DNA of 64,000 bases from Larix kaempferi (taxonomy: Eukaryota > Streptophyta > Pinopsida > Pinales > Pinaceae): positions 3,002,501 to 3,066,500 of the forward strand of contig BSBM01000592.1 in NCBI GenBank assembly GCA_027924585.1, written 5' to 3'. Shown one piece after another: positions 61,138 through 64,000 of the stretch. A program made the position numbers and the translations under genes. Each line of letters starts with the position of its first letter. Position 1 is the stretch's first letter. The notes under the pieces are model-generated. The model searched no databases. It saw nothing but the letters and a program-made list of their open reading frames with translations, and was not told the origin of the DNA.

Positions 61138-63500
61138 ATATAAATTAAAGGGGATAAGATTAATTCTAGATGAACAGGTGGGGTTGTCTACAAGTGCAAA
61201 GGGTATGCAAGTAGAGTAGATATAAGAGGAAGTGGTAGGTGAAACTTCAAAGGGACTCATAGTTGCGGTATTTCTTCAACCTTGGGTATTTAAACCAAAT
61301 TCCACTCTTCTATTTTCTATATTTTTTTTATGAACTAAAATCAATTGAATCCATAAATTTTTAAATTTGTGTGACCTAAAATAAATTTAGACCATAACTC
61401 CAAACATTTGTATGCCCAAAACAAATTAAAACCCCAATTACCCTTCCAGTAGGAAGGACATCATTTATATCAACATTTCAAAAGAAGGGCAACATTTGAA
61501 ATTACCCATCCATATAAATTTCAATTTCTATGTTGAAATTCCTATGCTATAAAATTCGACTCGTCATTCAAAATATTGGAAATATCATCAATTATAATAA
61601 TTCACTTACTCATGTCATGCACTCACTGCTTAGCTTTGCAAGGTGACGAGTGATGACTGATGACTACGAGGTACTAGCCACTGGGATTTGACTCTGAATC
61701 CCGAGTCACTTCGGGCTGAGATCTAAGGCCGAAACATTGTGCCTACTACCTATGTGAACCTGGCTACCAATGTCCACTCATTTTTCCTCAAAATGAAATT
61801 CAAATTGCCCCTTTGATGAGTCCTCCTATACAAGACTTCATTTATTGCATGAATGTCACAGGCTCACGACAACTCTAAACAACACTCAATGGCATGCAAC
61901 TACAAATAATGGCATGCAGCTAGAGCCACAAACCAAGCAGAGGTTGATTTATGCATTGATATAGAGAGGTGGCACTAGGCACACAATATGGAGAAACAAT
62001 GAATGAGAAAAAACATTTTGACCAAAGCACCACAATGGTTATTAATAAAATTTTAAAAAACAATTTTTGGCTCATGAATTGTCTTCAATTTGATCTGTGG
62101 TATGATCATGATCATGTAATCTCCCTTCGTCTTTCCAAACATATGTGGTTTCTCACCACGTTTCTCTTCGACACTCGCCACCAAAATACGTATAAAAATT
62201 ACATGTCTTTACATCCTCTTCCATTTAAATCCTCATCACATAGTCATGACTAAGGATTATTTTGCATGCACATCCTCACCTTATATTATCAATTGGTTCA
62301 AGGCGCAGAGACAACCATAAATTATCAAATGTGTCAAGACGCAAAGAGTAAGAGACAACTATAAGTAAGTCTTATATTAAATTTACCATATAAATCTTTA
62401 ACTGGCACTATCATTTGAGATTTGACAGGTTGGATTGTTGTGATCTTCTTATCACTGCTTACCAATGTGATTGTAAGGCTTCTTTGATGGTGAAGTCCAT
62501 AATTTTGAGTCTTCTTCCTCATTCTCATGCCTTTTGGTAAGACAATAAGGAGGGCAGTGGCCCGCATTAGCAGGGAAAACAATTTCGACATAGAGGTAGA
62601 TAGATTAATTCTTTCATTAAATAACTTAAATTTCATGCCAGTGACTATGAATTCACCGAATCGTGGATTGGTAAAAAACACATCAAATTTTAGAGCCTCG
62701 AGCTCTTAATTACTCATGTGTCTAGAATTTTCGCAACTCGAGCCATTAACAAACTTCTTTTATTGTTATGATTCAATTTAAAAGGTAGTTGTCGAGACTC
62801 AAACATGCAGCAAGTCGCAAGGCTCTAGTTGACTTAGGATTGATTCCATTTCCCGTCCATCCCATACCTGTATGTTGTCGCGACAAGTGTTGAACAAAAA
62901 AATTTGATGCCCAGGCCCTTATGATGCTAGCCTTGCTAACTTGCTTGGTAGGGAGGATTTTTTTTTAATGTTTTTTTTGCTATGTATTATTTTTTCTTAG
63001 GGGGGCTAATGTCCATCATTCTTACATCTCTCAAGCTTGGATGGTTTCCCTCTCTCCAGTTTGAATTAAGGTTTTGGTTGGTTTTATATGTATATTTTGG
63101 TTGTAGGTTTATTATAGCCTCATTTTGCTTAGTGGCTTTTTTTGTACATAGTTAACAGTGAGTAATTTTCGCATGGTTCTAGTTTTATTTTAAGACTATA
63201 TCTTGCGATCTAACCCAAAAAAATACAACAAAATAGTTGTTATTTTAATGAACTGTAAAATTAATGTTACATATATGTCAAATTAATGTGTTCAAATTCC
63301 GTTGTATTGAAAAGATACCATTTTATCATGTAGATATCTATTGAGGAGTGCCCAATTATTTAAGATTGTAAAAATTTGGATGGGCAATATTTTTTTTTTG
63401 CATTTTTGGGAGGAAGGGTTTAGTTAATTTATACTTGTCAATTGAAGTACAATCATTTAAATTGCCCTTCATCTTTGAAAGGCTCCAAGAACAAATGCCC
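61138..63500. other. No gene seen
   Basis: Mixed AT-rich DNA. The opposing short frames 62334-62681 (minus) and 62527-62709 (plus) have no recognised domain. 61660-61760 is a more GC-rich patch ('gagtcacttcgggctgagat') and may be a TE fragment. Confidence 0.5.
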
Positions 63501-63505
63501 TTCCA

Positions 63506-63765
63506 ATAAAAATTAAGACCCACCCTTCAAATTTGATCACTGGGCCTCCTTGAATATGATTATATATATATATATATATAATAACGAAAATATATAAAAC
63601 AAAAACAGAAAACACAAATAATAAAAATATATACAATAAAAATTAAGACCCACCCTTCAAATTTGATCAGTGGGCCTCCTTGAATATGATTATATATATA
63701 TATATATAATAACGAAAATATATAAAACAAAAACAGAAAACACAAATAATAAAAATATATAAAAC
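63506..63765. repeat. 130 bp tandem duplication containing (TA)n
   Basis: The 130 bp unit starting 'caataaaaattaagaccc' occurs at 63504 and 63634 and includes 'gggcctccttgaatatgatt', a (TA)n run, and an 'aaaacaaaaacagaaaacac' tract. It produces hydrophobic-looking minus-strand frames that are artefacts. A 23 bp unit 'cgagtatccccgctgtaacaaa' is tandemly duplicated at 63908-63953. Confidence 0.9.
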
Positions 63766-64000
63766 ATGGACATATAAAATAAATAACAAAATATATTTAA
63801 AAAAAATAAAAATAAAAACACAAATAAGAAAGATATATAAAACAAAAACAAAAAACCCTAGCAAAACATAACAAAGTATTCATTTGAATTTTGAACTGCC
63901 CGCGAAATCGAGTATCCCCGCTGTAACAAAACGAGTATCCCCGCTGTAACAAAGCATTCATTTGCATTTTGAGTTGTTGGTGAAATCTCAAGTCTCCCTG

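Noticed and set aside
63560-63991. Hydrophobic minus-strand frames resembling membrane proteins
   Set aside because: They come from (TA)n and A-rich tandem repeats; phenylalanine, isoleucine and tyrosine arise from base composition.

Overview
This is plant nuclear DNA from a large, repeat-rich genome. Evidence: a Ty3/gypsy polyprotein of plant type, LTR elements primed by initiator-tRNA-Met-like sites (TGGTATCAGA), LINE fragments, AT-rich intergenic DNA with (AT)n tracts, a plant-type CUL1 cullin, and a multi-exon gene with normal GT-AG introns. The lineage cannot be fixed from sequence alone; a gymnosperm-like genome is plausible but inferred. I saw no tRNA, rRNA or CRISPR array, and no bacterial operon structure.

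Layout. 1-285: LTR fragment on the minus strand. 2057-9489: decayed Ty3/gypsy element (gag, protease, RT, RNase H, integrase), broken by stops and frameshifts. 9430-20300: nested LTR-element pieces, including two copies of one LTR (second with a primer-binding site), an unrecognised gag-like internal region, and a ~690 bp direct repeat bracketing much of it. 20950-23259: intact, intronless CUL1-like gene (minus). 23482-29341: two copies of a minus-strand LTR end, with a non-autonomous LTR element (24777-28526) full of minisatellites between them. 29342-34143: AT-rich tandem DNA, including three 864 bp units. 30917-39995: the most interesting part, all minus strand. 40190-45378: two copies of a 2.4-2.8 kb block full of hairpin units, one holding a perfect foldback with 182 bp arms. 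45379-64000: AT-rich DNA with minisatellites, two LINE fragments, a GC-rich LTR-like insert and no convincing host gene.

The central find is a split gene at 35790-39995. Six exons join in matching phase to give a predicted protein of about 1137 residues. It has a basic N-terminus, a ParB/sulfiredoxin-like segment with a D-G-Q-H motif, a middle region that looks like a decayed beta-type DNA methyltransferase, a short acidic linker, and a C-terminal FCP1/NLI-type HAD domain that has lost its catalytic aspartates. ParB plus DNA methylase is a known prokaryotic and phage arrangement; its occurrence here, fused to an inactive FCP1 domain in a plant, would be unusual. The last exon was copied downstream: one copy is open and splice-phase compatible (34127-34737), another is truncated with a stop codon (30917-31290). 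The 864 bp array lies between them and is built from the exon's own flanking DNA.

The other host-like gene, the CUL1 copy, keeps the neddylation lysine and the C-terminus of a scaffold for SCF ubiquitin ligases. Its lack of introns suggests a retrogene. Everything else that codes is retrotransposon-derived and mostly broken.
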